The notes beneath the pieces were generated by a model. The model did no database searches and was not told the origin of the DNA. It saw only the letters and a program-made list of their open reading frames with translations. This document shows positions 36,978-45,487 of a stretch of 64,000 nt of DNA, in pieces. Each line of letters starts with the position of its first letter. The first letter of the stretch is position 1. Location: NCBI GenBank assembly GCA_002401775.2, contig NVUB02000093.1:1-64000 (forward strand), read 5' to 3'. The translations under genes and the position numbers were made by a program. Origin of the DNA: Ectothiorhodospiraceae bacterium. Its GTDB lineage: Bacteria; Pseudomonadota; Gammaproteobacteria; SZUA-152.

Positions 36978-37466
36978 ATGACCCAAGAAAACCTGTGCCC
37001 CTGCGGCAGTAACAATAACTATGTCGATTGCTGTGGCCCTTACCTGTCTGGCGAAACCTTACCGGCGACCGCCGAGTTATTAATGCGCTCACGCTACACC
37101 GCATACACTCGCCTGGATGACAAATATCTACTGGCAACCTGGCACCCAGACACACTGCCATCCACCCCAACGCCAAGTGATGACGGTGACGGCAGTATAT
37201 GGACAGGGCTGGACATCCTTCGCACTGAAGCCGGTCAGGATGGTGATACAACCGGTGTCGTGGAGTTCATTGCGCACTGCGAAACCAATGGGGTGCCCTC
37301 ACAGCTACACGAAATCAGTGATTTCAAACACGATGGCAAGCGCTGGCTATATGTAGATGGCAGTGGCCTGCAACCCATACGACGTGATGCGCCCAAAGTT
37401 GGCCGCAATGATCCGTGCCCTTGTGGAAGCGGCAAAAAATTCAAAAAATGTTGCGGTGCGAATTAA
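36978..37466 (+). CDS. YchJ-family protein with N- and C-terminal SEC-C motifs
   Basis: 162 residues from ATG 36978. An N-terminal [19 protein letters not shown] and a C-terminal [18 protein letters not shown] are zinc-binding SEC-C motifs; the centre is an NTF2-like YchJ domain ([23 protein letters not shown]). Role unknown; SecA-type SEC-C motifs bind zinc and SecB. Co-directional with the formyltransferase-like gene. Confidence 0.85.
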   Translation: MTQENLCPCGSNNNYVDCCGPYLSGETLPATAELLMRSRYTAYTRLDDKYLLATWHPDTLPSTPTPSDDGDGSIWTGLDILRTEAGQDGDTTGVVEFIAHCETNGVPSQLHEISDFKHDGKRWLYVDGSGLQPIRRDAPKVGRNDPCPCGSGKKFKKCCGAN

Positions 37467-37486
37467 AACTTACCGTTACTTGAGTA

Positions 37487-37525
37487 ATAAGGGGTCTAGT
37501 AATAAGGGGTCTGACCCCTTATAGA
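37487..37525. repeat. TAATAAGGGGTCTGACCCCTTA palindromic repeat, left of the 37569 gene
   Basis: Two TAATAAGGGGTCT units, the second closing to a palindrome AAGGGGTCTGACCCCTT. A matching GGGGTCTGACCCCTTATAG sits beyond the 3' end of the next gene (38138-38156), so the gene is bracketed by one repeat family. Confidence 0.7.
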
Positions 37526-37568
37526 GATCTATAGAGTTTAATTACTTAAATATAACTAAGGAGGAAAC

Positions 37569-38072
37569 GTGAGCAGCAATAAATGCACTTTATTTATTCT
37601 TGTACTACTGACTATCGCTAGCAATGTGAAAGCTGAAGCTGAAGAAGAAAAAGCTTATGATTGGTCTACAAGCATTGGGGATAGTAGCATTCAAATTAGA
37701 AGCATATTGAGCCGTAATCAGTTGATTTATTTTGGCCCTAAATATTTTTTATTTAAAAATAAAAACAATTTTTCGAGTCAAACTAATCATTCCCTAGGTT
37801 TCACTGCAGGGTATCGATATTATTTAAAAAGAGAGGCCATAAATCATTACTTGGATCATGAAGTAAGTTTTTTCTACACATCAATAAATAATGGAAAAGA
37901 CAGCCGATCTTATGGCGCTAGTTTGAAGTATGGGATAGAAAAATTTATTTCGAAAAAAATAAGCATAGAGGGCTCAGCAGGACCCACCATAAATTATCAA
38001 AAAGGTTCAAGCTATGATTTCTTTAATTTTTCGTTGCTCTCCACAAGAATTGCGATAAATTATTATTTTTAA
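37569..38072 (+). CDS. Small outer-membrane beta-barrel-like protein
   Basis: 167 residues, start GTG 37569 after AAGGAGGAAAC (good SD). Signal peptide CTLFILVLLTIASNVKA, then alternating aromatic/polar strands and a C-terminal IAINYYF ending in Phe, typical of outer-membrane barrels. AT-rich in contrast with its neighbours and flanked by the GGGGTCTGACCCC repeat on both sides, which suggests insertion as a unit. No specific family recognised. Confidence 0.65.
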   Translation: MSSNKCTLFILVLLTIASNVKAEAEEEKAYDWSTSIGDSSIQIRSILSRNQLIYFGPKYFLFKNKNNFSSQTNHSLGFTAGYRYYLKREAINHYLDHEVSFFYTSINNGKDSRSYGASLKYGIEKFISKKISIEGSAGPTINYQKGSSYDFFNFSLLSTRIAINYYF

Positions 38073-38098
38073 ACTTATTATTTTTAAACTTAGACACA

Positions 38099-38158
38099 TT
38101 AAGGGTCAGGTCTTTCAATGCCACATGGCGACGAATAGGGGTCTGACCCCTTATAGGG
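38099..38158. repeat. Right flanking GGGGTCTGACCCC repeat
   Basis: Begins TTAAGGGTCAGGTC and ends GGGGTCTGACCCCTTATAGG, mirroring 37487-37525 across the outer-membrane gene. Confidence 0.65.
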
Positions 38159-38289
38159 TAGGTGTGTTTATGTTTCATTACAATAAATAAACAATGCCTC
38201 CCGTCATTTTGACTTAAGGGCTGACGAAAGATAATTGGAAGGTTCACCACAGAAAATGTACCTAATGAGTTTGTTTTAATTGAGTGTTT

Positions 38290-38465
38290 TTAACGCAAAG
38301 GCCACGAAGGCGCAAAGAACGCAAAGAAAAGACAGGGCATTTATAAAAAAACAAACAGATTGAATCGTCATTCCGGCAACACTTTTGAGCCGAAATCCAG
38401 TGGATGTTCCCGTTTAAAATCGCTGGATCCCGGCTTAAGACATGCCGGGATGACGGTTTTTTTAA
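38290..38465. repeat. Dispersed repeats in the 38159-38671 gap
   Basis: AACGCAAAGGCCACGAAGGC (about 38291) is a degraded copy of the CGCAAAG family, followed by the CGTCATTCCGGC and CGCTGGATCCCGGC palindrome pair around 38369-38455. No gene is visible. Confidence 0.65.
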
Positions 38466-38671
38466 AATCCCGCTTAATACGAGATAATAAGTTTGATTAC
38501 GTTTGAGTGAGTATTTAACGATTCATAAATTTTTATACATTTTTCGAACAGTAGTCTATTTTCGCTCGAGTGGCGATAGAATTTAAGTGATGGAAGCACG
38601 TGATCACATTTTTTATCTTTGCGACCTTTGCGTTAACAACACCGCAAGCAGAAACAACCACCCATGCTCCC

Positions 38672-39256
38672 TTAATATTGGCGCAATGTCAGCGTGTCCC
38701 CACGCTGAGTAAATTCCAGGTGTTTCAGGAAACTCATTCCTAGCAATACTTCATTGGATTGCATATTGGGATTGATCGATGCACGAACCTGGTTTAATAC
38801 AAGCCCGCCTAAATCCACTTCTTCTAATCGTGTTGCATACACGGTAATCATGCCATTGGCGGTTTGATACTGCATCGCTCGCCCGCGTTTCAAGCCTATT
38901 TTTTGAGCCAGAACTTCTGGCACTGAAATGTCGCTCGCCCCGGTATCCAGTAAAAATACTACGGGCTGCTGATTGATGTACCCGCTTGCGACGTAATGCC
39001 CATATCGGTTGCGCTGCAATACTAATTCACCCTGGCCGTCATCACTGGAGATCACGGCGCTTTGATTCGGGTTATATTGCTTTTCCTGCCATGACTGGAA
39101 AAACATCGTTAGCATACCTATTACAATAACCCACATGGCTACTATCATTTTCATGCCCAAGCGTCGATGTGGGTTGTTTGTTTCTGGCGATGTGTCGGGT
39201 AATTGTGGCTTGGACTGTTGTTGCTCGGACTTTTTTTGATCGGGATCTTCTTGCAT
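38672..39256 (-). CDS. TIGR02281-type retropepsin-like aspartic protease
   Basis: 194 residues. An N-terminal cytoplasmic tail rich in Gln/Ser, one transmembrane helix (MIVAMWVIVIGMLTMFFQSW), then a single-domain aspartyl protease with the VFLLDTGASDISVP active site (DTGA) and the flap region, ending VLLGMSFLKHLEF. Such proteins dimerise to form the active site; their substrates are unknown. Start ATG 39256 overlaps the stop of the upstream gene by one base, so the two are translationally coupled. Confidence 0.85.
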   Translation of the reverse strand: MQEDPDQKKSEQQQSKPQLPDTSPETNNPHRRLGMKMIVAMWVIVIGMLTMFFQSWQEKQYNPNQSAVISSDDGQGELVLQRNRYGHYVASGYINQQPVVFLLDTGASDISVPEVLAQKIGLKRGRAMQYQTANGMITVYATRLEEVDLGGLVLNQVRASINPNMQSNEVLLGMSFLKHLEFTQRGDTLTLRQY

Positions 39257-39741
39257 TACCCATGTACTCCTTTACTGCGAGTAACCCCACTGTCACTTCC
39301 ACTATCATTTCCACTATCATTTCCACTATCATTTCCACTACTATCGCCACTACCATTTCCACTACCAACATTCTTCATAGCATCATTCAAGGCATCACTG
39401 AGTGTGGATTCCTCGATGGGATAAGCCATTACTGTAAACACGGTAAATTGTGTTAATAGTTTGTCTAATTGATGCCGTGTCTCTTTTTCATAAAACACGA
39501 TGGCCCGAGTATTGGGAAAACGTTCTACCGAGGCCAATAAAGATTCTAAGCTACTGGTCCGGTCTCGGAAGTCTGATTGATAGTTAAATTCAGCGACAAT
39601 GACATCAGGGGTATTTTTTTTGATGGTGGAAATAGCTTTGCGAGTTGACGTTTCGGTTGTTACCGAAAACCCGTGTTTCTCATAAAGTGGGGTGAAGTTG
39701 GGGTATCCCCCCAGTTCAATGAGCGCAAGTAATGTTGGCAT
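39256..39741 (-). CDS. Receiver-like protein with a Gly/Ser/Asn/Asp repeat tail
   Basis: 161 residues from ATG 39741 (MPTLLALIELGG); an upstream ATG at 39801 gives 181. The body has a CheY-like alpha/beta pattern (PDVIVAEFNYQ at the usual phosphoacceptor strand, but without the normal Asp: EFNYQ), so it is probably a degenerate, non-phosphorylated receiver. The C-terminus is a run of GNDSGNDSGNDS units from a 12-bp repeat. Coupled to the retropepsin gene, so it may regulate it. Confidence 0.6.
   Translation of the reverse strand: MPTLLALIELGGYPNFTPLYEKHGFSVTTETSTRKAISTIKKNTPDVIVAEFNYQSDFRDRTSSLESLLASVERFPNTRAIVFYEKETRHQLDKLLTQFTVFTVMAYPIEESTLSDALNDAMKNVGSGNGSGDSSGNDSGNDSGNDSGSDSGVTRSKGVHG
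39289..39372 (-). repeat. In-frame 12-bp repeat (VNTR) in the receiver-like gene
   Basis: Seven adjacent 12-bp units, three exact (ACTATCATTTCC on +), others diverged. On the minus strand it encodes the Gly-Asn-Asp-Ser repeats; changes in unit number would keep frame, so only tail length varies. Confidence 0.85.
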
Positions 39742-39956
39742 TTTTAATGATGGCCTGTTTGCATTAATAAGTGTGTTTGGTTTTACCGGGCATTTAACCA
39801 ACGTTAATAGGGGGCTTTCGGGAAAATTATACTTTCCCCCATTATGGAAAAACTTTTATTTCATTTATTACCATTACGTCTTTCTACCGTGAAACCTTGA
39901 GACAAATCGTTGTGCATTAACGTGCATAACGACAAAATTTAAGCCATTATGAGAGT

Positions 39957-40421
39957 ATGATAAAACCTTCTTTAAAACTCTCTTTAAAACCTGCGTTAAA
40001 ACCATGGCCAGCACCATTAATGAGTGCCTTGTTTTTCATACTGACCGCTACTTTGCTATTGACGGCCTGCGAAAGCAATAATGACTTTAACATCCCCGAC
40101 CGCCACAGCCTGGGGATATCACAACCGTTAATCGAGATTTACGCCCCACTCGGTAACGCCAGCTTGCCTGCCAACACGCCTTTTATCATTGATTACGCCG
40201 TGCTGCGCAGTGAAGAGGGCCACCATGTGGATATCCGTATTGATAATAAAACACCAGTATCGGTTTTCAAGCTACAAGGTAAACATCGTATTCGGGGCTT
40301 ACCAGCCGGTGATCACGACATTCAAATGACTGAATACACACGTGATGGACGTCTCACTGGCGGCAAAATTACTTTACATTTAACGATGACTGATGAAGAT
40401 ATGACTACGGCGCCAGAGTAA
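39957..40421 (+). CDS. Putative lipoprotein, 154 aa
   Basis: Signal peptide with lipobox LLTAC (Cys about residue 38) preceded by a basic repeat SLKLSLKPALKPW encoded by duplicated DNA. The mature part has an Ig-like beta pattern (LIEIYAPLGNASLPANTPFIIDYAV). No known family. Processing by the Lgt encoded in this window is expected. Confidence 0.7.
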   Translation: MIKPSLKLSLKPALKPWPAPLMSALFFILTATLLLTACESNNDFNIPDRHSLGISQPLIEIYAPLGNASLPANTPFIIDYAVLRSEEGHHVDIRIDNKTPVSVFKLQGKHRIRGLPAGDHDIQMTEYTRDGRLTGGKITLHLTMTDEDMTTAPE

Positions 40422-40460
40422 GAGTAACAAATTGACCATCGCTCACCCTGACGCTCCGCA

Positions 40461-43148
40461 CTAATTCCCCAGGCTTTTTGACAGTACCTCGTATACATCA
40501 CGAGACAATCCCGATACTGACAACACACGCTGCATTTGCGTTTTCATTAAGCCCTGGCGTTCTTCATCATAGCGTCGCCACTGGCTAAAGGCGTTACTCA
40601 AGCGCGCCGCTACCTGCGGATTTAATGCGTCTAACGCGATAATATGGCCTGCCAAAAACACGTAACTTTCACCGTTGACGGCATGAAATTGTGCGGCATT
40701 ACCTGCACAAAAAGCACCAATCAACGCACGCACTTTGTTGGGATTTTTGATGCTAAACGATGAGTGTTGCGTCAGCACCTTTACATTTTCCAAGGCCCCT
40801 GGGCGTCGCGATGCGGCTTGCAAGTTCAACCACTTATCCACAACCAAAGGGTCTTCTTGCCATTTTTCATAAAATGACGCGAGTGCTTCAGTACTTTCAG
40901 CGCCTTTGGTGTTGACCAGGCAACGCAAGGCCACCATTACGTCGGTCATGTTATTTGCGGTGTTAAATTGCAATACACATTGTGCGCGCACATCCACATC
41001 ATCCAGTTCCATTAAATAAGATAAGCAGGTATTTTTTAACGCACGTCGACCTACGGATTCTGCATCAACGGAGTATTCACCCTGTTGTTGCTCAGCCTCG
41101 TTACAGGCTGCATATACTGACAACAATGGCGCACGTAAGTTTTCAGCCAATTGCTGTAACACAAAACAACGTGCTTCATGCAACGCAACGGGGTCGATGA
41201 CATCCATAAATTCACCCAGGTATACTTCTGAGGGTAAACTGAGGGATGCCGCAATTAAGGCTTTATCCAACGGGGTATTGGTCAGTGTTTTTTCTATTGC
41301 TGACACATATTCTGGGTTTACTTTGAGGGGTTCACCACGCTGATAGTCATCGGCTAATGAAATGATAATTTTGACCGCCATTTGCTGGCCTGCTTCCCAG
41401 CGATTAAAGGGGTCACTGTCATTTCCCATCAGGAAATAATATTGCTCGTCACTGACATCTGTTTCCAGTTTGACGGGTGCTGAAAACCCCCGCAACAATG
41501 AAGGCACTGGCGCATGAGGTATATTGGTAAACTCAAAAACTTGCTCTTGCTCACGTACATGCAATACACAGTTAAGGGCTCCAGCGGATTCACTGTTCTC
41601 TTCTCCGCGTACATGCAAAGGAAGATCATTACCTTCATTGTCTAACAGACCTATGGCCAGTGGTATGTGGAAAGGTCTTTTTTCTGACTGACCTGGTGTT
41701 GATGGACAGCTTTGCTTCACCTTTAAACGCAAACACTGTTGGTCGGCATCATATTCCTGACTTATGGATAATAAGGGTGTGCCAGCCTGGCTATACCAGT
41801 GCTTAAACTGGGTAAAATTGGCATCGTTGGCTTCTTCAATCGCGGCGACAAAATCATCGGTCGTTACGGCTTGCCCGTCATGGCGTTCAAAGTAAAGGTC
41901 ACAACCTCGGCGGAAACCTTCTTCGCCCACGAGGTGCGCCAACATGCGAACCACTTCCGCGCCTTTGTTGTAGACGGTAACGGTGTAAAAGTTATTGATT
42001 TCAACGTATGACTCAGGCCGTACCGGGTGCGCCATTGGGCCAGCATCTTCGCGAAACTGATGCGTGCGCAAGACGTTAACGTCTTCTATGCGCTTAACAC
42101 CGCGCGAGCCCATATCGGCGCTAAACTCTTCGTCGCGATAAACCGTAAATCCTTCTTTGAGACTTAGCTGGAACCAATCTCGACAGGTGACCCGGTTTCC
42201 AGACCAGTTATGAAAATATTCGTGGCCGATGACACCTTCTATACCCTGATAGTCTGCATCGGTTGCGGTGTCTGGGCGCGCCAATACATAACGGGAATTA
42301 AAGACATTAAGACCCTTGTTTTCCATGGCCCCCATGTTGAAGTCATCGACAGCGACGATCATGTAGAGGTCTAAATCATATTCCCGACCGTAGACTTTTT
42401 CATCCCAGCTCATGGCATTTTTTAATGAGCGCATGGCATGTTCACATTTGTCAGTGTTGTGGTGTTGCACATACAAATGCAAATCAACGGTACGGCCTGA
42501 CATGGTGACAAAGCGGTCTTTTATACAGGCAAGATCACCCGCGACTAATGCAAAGAGGTACGCTGGCTTTGGGAAAGGGTCTTGCCACTTGGCCCAGTGA
42601 CGGCCACCGTCCAAATCACCCGTTTCGAGTAAATTACCATTGGATAACAACACCGGATATTTTTCTTTGTCGGCCGTGATTGTGGTAACGAAAGTCGCCA
42701 TGACATCCGGGCGATCCAGGTAATAGATAATTTTGCGGAATTCTTCTGCTTCGCATTGTGTGCAAAAATTACCGCCTGAGGTATACAGGCCACCCAGGGA
42801 CGTATTGTCTTGAGGGTGAATACACGTGACTATTTCCAGTGTAAAGGTTTCGGGTACAGACGGAATCGACAGGGTCTCGGTTCCCAGCTCGTATTCACCG
42901 GCATCCAGGGCCTGGCCATTGATGTTAATTGACACTAACGCCAAATCTCGACCATTGAGCATCAACACATCACTGGTGGCCTCTTCATTACGGCGCACCT
43001 GCATTACCGCGGTCACCTGCGTATTGGCTTCATCAAGCTCAAAATTTAGCGCCACTGAATCAATCAAAAAATCCGGGGCACGATAATCCGCTAAACGCAC
43101 GATTTTTGCTTGAGATGCCTCGGTTTTCACTGCAACGTTGTCTGTCAT
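40461..43148 (-). CDS. pepN: Aminopeptidase N (PepN), M1 metallopeptidase
   Basis: 895 residues. The exopeptidase motif GAMEN and the zinc site HEYFHN followed by the distal Glu in SLKEGFTVYRDEEF are intact, as is the PepN-type domain order with an alpha-helical C-terminal lid. E. coli PepN is 870 residues. It degrades peptides in the cytoplasm. The neighbours are unrelated: a lipoprotein convergent at 39957 and a thioredoxin-like gene divergent at 43364. Confidence 0.96.
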   Translation of the reverse strand: MTDNVAVKTEASQAKIVRLADYRAPDFLIDSVALNFELDEANTQVTAVMQVRRNEEATSDVLMLNGRDLALVSININGQALDAGEYELGTETLSIPSVPETFTLEIVTCIHPQDNTSLGGLYTSGGNFCTQCEAEEFRKIIYYLDRPDVMATFVTTITADKEKYPVLLSNGNLLETGDLDGGRHWAKWQDPFPKPAYLFALVAGDLACIKDRFVTMSGRTVDLHLYVQHHNTDKCEHAMRSLKNAMSWDEKVYGREYDLDLYMIVAVDDFNMGAMENKGLNVFNSRYVLARPDTATDADYQGIEGVIGHEYFHNWSGNRVTCRDWFQLSLKEGFTVYRDEEFSADMGSRGVKRIEDVNVLRTHQFREDAGPMAHPVRPESYVEINNFYTVTVYNKGAEVVRMLAHLVGEEGFRRGCDLYFERHDGQAVTTDDFVAAIEEANDANFTQFKHWYSQAGTPLLSISQEYDADQQCLRLKVKQSCPSTPGQSEKRPFHIPLAIGLLDNEGNDLPLHVRGEENSESAGALNCVLHVREQEQVFEFTNIPHAPVPSLLRGFSAPVKLETDVSDEQYYFLMGNDSDPFNRWEAGQQMAVKIIISLADDYQRGEPLKVNPEYVSAIEKTLTNTPLDKALIAASLSLPSEVYLGEFMDVIDPVALHEARCFVLQQLAENLRAPLLSVYAACNEAEQQQGEYSVDAESVGRRALKNTCLSYLMELDDVDVRAQCVLQFNTANNMTDVMVALRCLVNTKGAESTEALASFYEKWQEDPLVVDKWLNLQAASRRPGALENVKVLTQHSSFSIKNPNKVRALIGAFCAGNAAQFHAVNGESYVFLAGHIIALDALNPQVAARLSNAFSQWRRYDEERQGLMKTQMQRVLSVSGLSRDVYEVLSKSLGN

Positions 43149-43363
43149 TATTCAATCACCTGCTTAGTCAATATAGGGCTTGGTTCTTCTTTGGATGCCC
43201 CATTGTAATCGGCAGCGGGATATTTTGTCAGCCTTAGTGACGGAAGCGGTAACGTTTAGGCTCGTGCGTCCACTATTAACGAATAGTTTGGCTACACTTT
43301 ATAAACTGAGCGCGTCTCTTTTTCGTATACACGCGCTTTTATTGGTTATCAAAAGGTATCTGT

Positions 43364-43765
43364 ATGACAGGCCCGATTCTCTTTATCGGTGGCATCGTCG
43401 GTGTTTTTTTGCTGATACGCTGGTATTCGCAGTCAGCAGCGCGCGCATTAACAGGGCGTAAAGCTCCGGAGTCTGCCAGTGATTTGACGCTACACACTGA
43501 GAGCATTTTGCTCTATTTCTTTCACCCAAGCTGTGCACCCTGCCAGCAAATGGGACGAAATATTGACCAAATAGCGGAATCCCTTGCGGATAATCAGCAG
43601 GGTCGCATACAAAAAATTGATGTGGGGGAACAACACGATCTGGCACTGGAGTTTGGCATTAGCGCCACACCCACTACACTTATTATTAAGGATGGTATCG
43701 TCACCCAGGCAGTCATTGGTGCCAAGTCACCCAAGGCGATTTCACGGTTATTGGGTTTGAACTAA
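43364..43765 (+). CDS. Membrane-anchored thioredoxin-like protein
   Basis: 133 residues: an N-terminal transmembrane segment (ILFIGGIVGVFLLIRWY) and then a thioredoxin fold with FHPSCAPCQQMG (CAPC) and the cis-Pro SATPTTLII. The CxxC composition and the membrane anchor suggest a membrane-tethered dithiol oxidoreductase. It is divergent from pepN. Its membrane orientation cannot be settled by eye. Confidence 0.78.
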   Translation: MTGPILFIGGIVGVFLLIRWYSQSAARALTGRKAPESASDLTLHTESILLYFFHPSCAPCQQMGRNIDQIAESLADNQQGRIQKIDVGEQHDLALEFGISATPTTLIIKDGIVTQAVIGAKSPKAISRLLGLN

Positions 43766-43876
43766 ATGGCACGTAGATAAGCTGAATACTACTGTCATCT
43801 CGGCGAATACCCTCGGCTGGAATGACTGATAGGATGACTAATAAGGTGACTAATAGGGTAACTAATAGGGTGACTG
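43765..43876. repeat. AATGGCACGTAGATAAGC module and 12-bp tandem units
   Basis: The dispersed module (43767-43784) abuts the thioredoxin stop codon. Three to four 12-bp units of the type GGTGACTAATAG follow (43830-43876). Confidence 0.65.
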
Positions 43877-44040
43877 AAGCGACGTTTTTCGCTTAACGTC
43901 GTTCCATTCAGGCCTGACCTTGAACTTGGCATTGTTCACATATCCTGCGTTCCGCCTCAACGGGCACCGTTAACACGCCTTGGCCACGCCTTAATCAGAC
44001 AATCCATGGAACCGATGGCATTTAAGAGCAGTCCAATTTT

Positions 44041-44071
44041 CACAATCTTCATACTCTCACGTATGATTGTG
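44041..44071 (+). other. Hairpin upstream of the Slp lipoprotein gene
   Basis: CACAAT...CATAC (44041-44054) pairs with GTATGATTGTG (44061-44071). The flanking GAGCAG...CTGCTC (about 44026 and 44091) extends the possible stem. It lies 100 bp before the first Slp-type gene. Confidence 0.35.
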
Positions 44072-44169
44072 GGGGATAGTCAAACAGCCTGCTCTTTCCT
44101 GTTGGTCACGAAATTTCGGCAATAATGCCAACCAACCGGCAGAGCGACGAAACAACAAGAAGTGACACT

Positions 44170-44796
44170 ATGACTCGTATTATGATTCGCACTATGACTC
44201 ACATCAATTATGTACGGTTTAGCCTCATCAGCCTTGGCTTACTCACAGGATTGGCGGGCTGTGCCAGCATTCCGGCCTCACTCCAGTTACCGCTCAGTAA
44301 TCCCCCCTCCCTCACCAGTGTTCAGTCAGACGCTGCTGCCCATCGTGATAAACGTGTGCGCTGGGGCGGTAGGGTGATATCCGTGGAAAACCGCGCCGAT
44401 AAAACCTGGCTGGAAATTGTCGCCCACCCTTTACACGAGCGTGACGCCAGGCCCGGTCTGTCCGCCCAGTCTACTGGACGGTTTTTAGCCGTGGTAGACG
44501 GTTTCCTTGAACCCTTACAGTTTGGCGCGTCAGGCCAGGTAGGCCAGGCATCCGGTACGAGCTTGCGTGAAGTGACTATTGTGGGGAAAGTGCAATCTTT
44601 GAAAACCCGGCAAGTGGGGGATTTCAGCTACGCTTATCCTGTTATCAAGGCGGAGGTCATGCATATCTGGCCTGCGCGTTATTTCAGAGGCCGACAATAT
44701 TCTACTTTCGACGGATACGATCCATTTTGGGGTGGACCTTTGTTTCCATACTATCCAGCCTTCCACCCGTTGAGCCACCACCCTTCGCACCATTAG
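44170..44796 (+). CDS. Slp-family outer-membrane lipoprotein 1
   Basis: About 208 residues from ATG 44170 (in-frame ATGs at 44182 and 44194 possible; 44194 gives the best signal peptide, MTHINYVRFSLISLGLLTGL). The lipobox AGC fixes the mature Cys. The Slp domain contains VRWGGRVISVENRADKTWLEIVAHPL and GRFLAVVDGFLEP. Slp (starvation lipoprotein) sits in the outer membrane; role unclear. A second paralogue follows 61 bp downstream, so this looks like a tandem duplication. Confidence 0.85.
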   Translation: MTRIMIRTMTHINYVRFSLISLGLLTGLAGCASIPASLQLPLSNPPSLTSVQSDAAAHRDKRVRWGGRVISVENRADKTWLEIVAHPLHERDARPGLSAQSTGRFLAVVDGFLEPLQFGASGQVGQASGTSLREVTIVGKVQSLKTRQVGDFSYAYPVIKAEVMHIWPARYFRGRQYSTFDGYDPFWGGPLFPYYPAFHPLSHHPSHH

Positions 44797-44857
44797 GTGC
44801 TCTTTGTAATCTCGAGCCATCAGGATTAGTCATACACCGCCAGAAAAGTCATATCTC

Positions 44858-45376
44858 ATGTACCTTGTTTCCCACATTCGACATTTCATAACGGGCTTAA
44901 CCTTTTTGCTACTCATTTCCTGTGCCAGTACTCCACCCTTACCCATCGAGGGACTTGTTCTGACACTACAACCTGCCGATGTTGTGCGCGCCGCCGAGAA
45001 CGGGGAAACACCGGATGCTGCGGTACTTTGGGGCGGATTAATTGTCGAAAGCCGTCACTTGGAGTATCACACGCAGTTGGAAATATTGGCCTATCCATTG
45101 GATGAAGACCAATTACCGGACACTGATGCCTCACCACAGGGGCGTTTCCTCGCCGACCATAAAGGGTTTCTCGAACCTCTGGAATACCGTGCTGGGCGAT
45201 TAGTGACTCTTTCAGGCCAGATTACCGGCACCCAAAAGGGCCGCATTCAATCAGTGACCCAGATTTACCCGACGTTGCAGGCTAAACAGATCAAGCTTTG
45301 GTCCACAACATATGGACAAAATGCTCCGAATGTACGCTTTGGATTTGGCTTTGGGTTTGGGATGGTTTTTCATTAA
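44858..45376 (+). CDS. Slp-family outer-membrane lipoprotein 2
   Basis: 172 residues with signal peptide HFITGLTFLLLISC (lipobox Cys). The Slp body AVLWGGLIVESRHLEYHTQLEILAYPL and GRFLADHKGFLEPLEY parallels the upstream gene. The C-terminus is a short Gly/Phe repeat (FGFGFGFGMVF). Tandem with the previous gene and followed by dinB. Confidence 0.85.
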   Translation: MYLVSHIRHFITGLTFLLLISCASTPPLPIEGLVLTLQPADVVRAAENGETPDAAVLWGGLIVESRHLEYHTQLEILAYPLDEDQLPDTDASPQGRFLADHKGFLEPLEYRAGRLVTLSGQITGTQKGRIQSVTQIYPTLQAKQIKLWSTTYGQNAPNVRFGFGFGFGMVFH

Positions 45377-45487
45377 GCCCTTATTTACGTCCAGACTTCC
45401 CCCTGGTTTTTCCTCCCCCTACCGATACCTCTCATCATTACGCGTCAAAACTCACCTTCACAAGGCAGACTACGGTAAAATAGCCGC

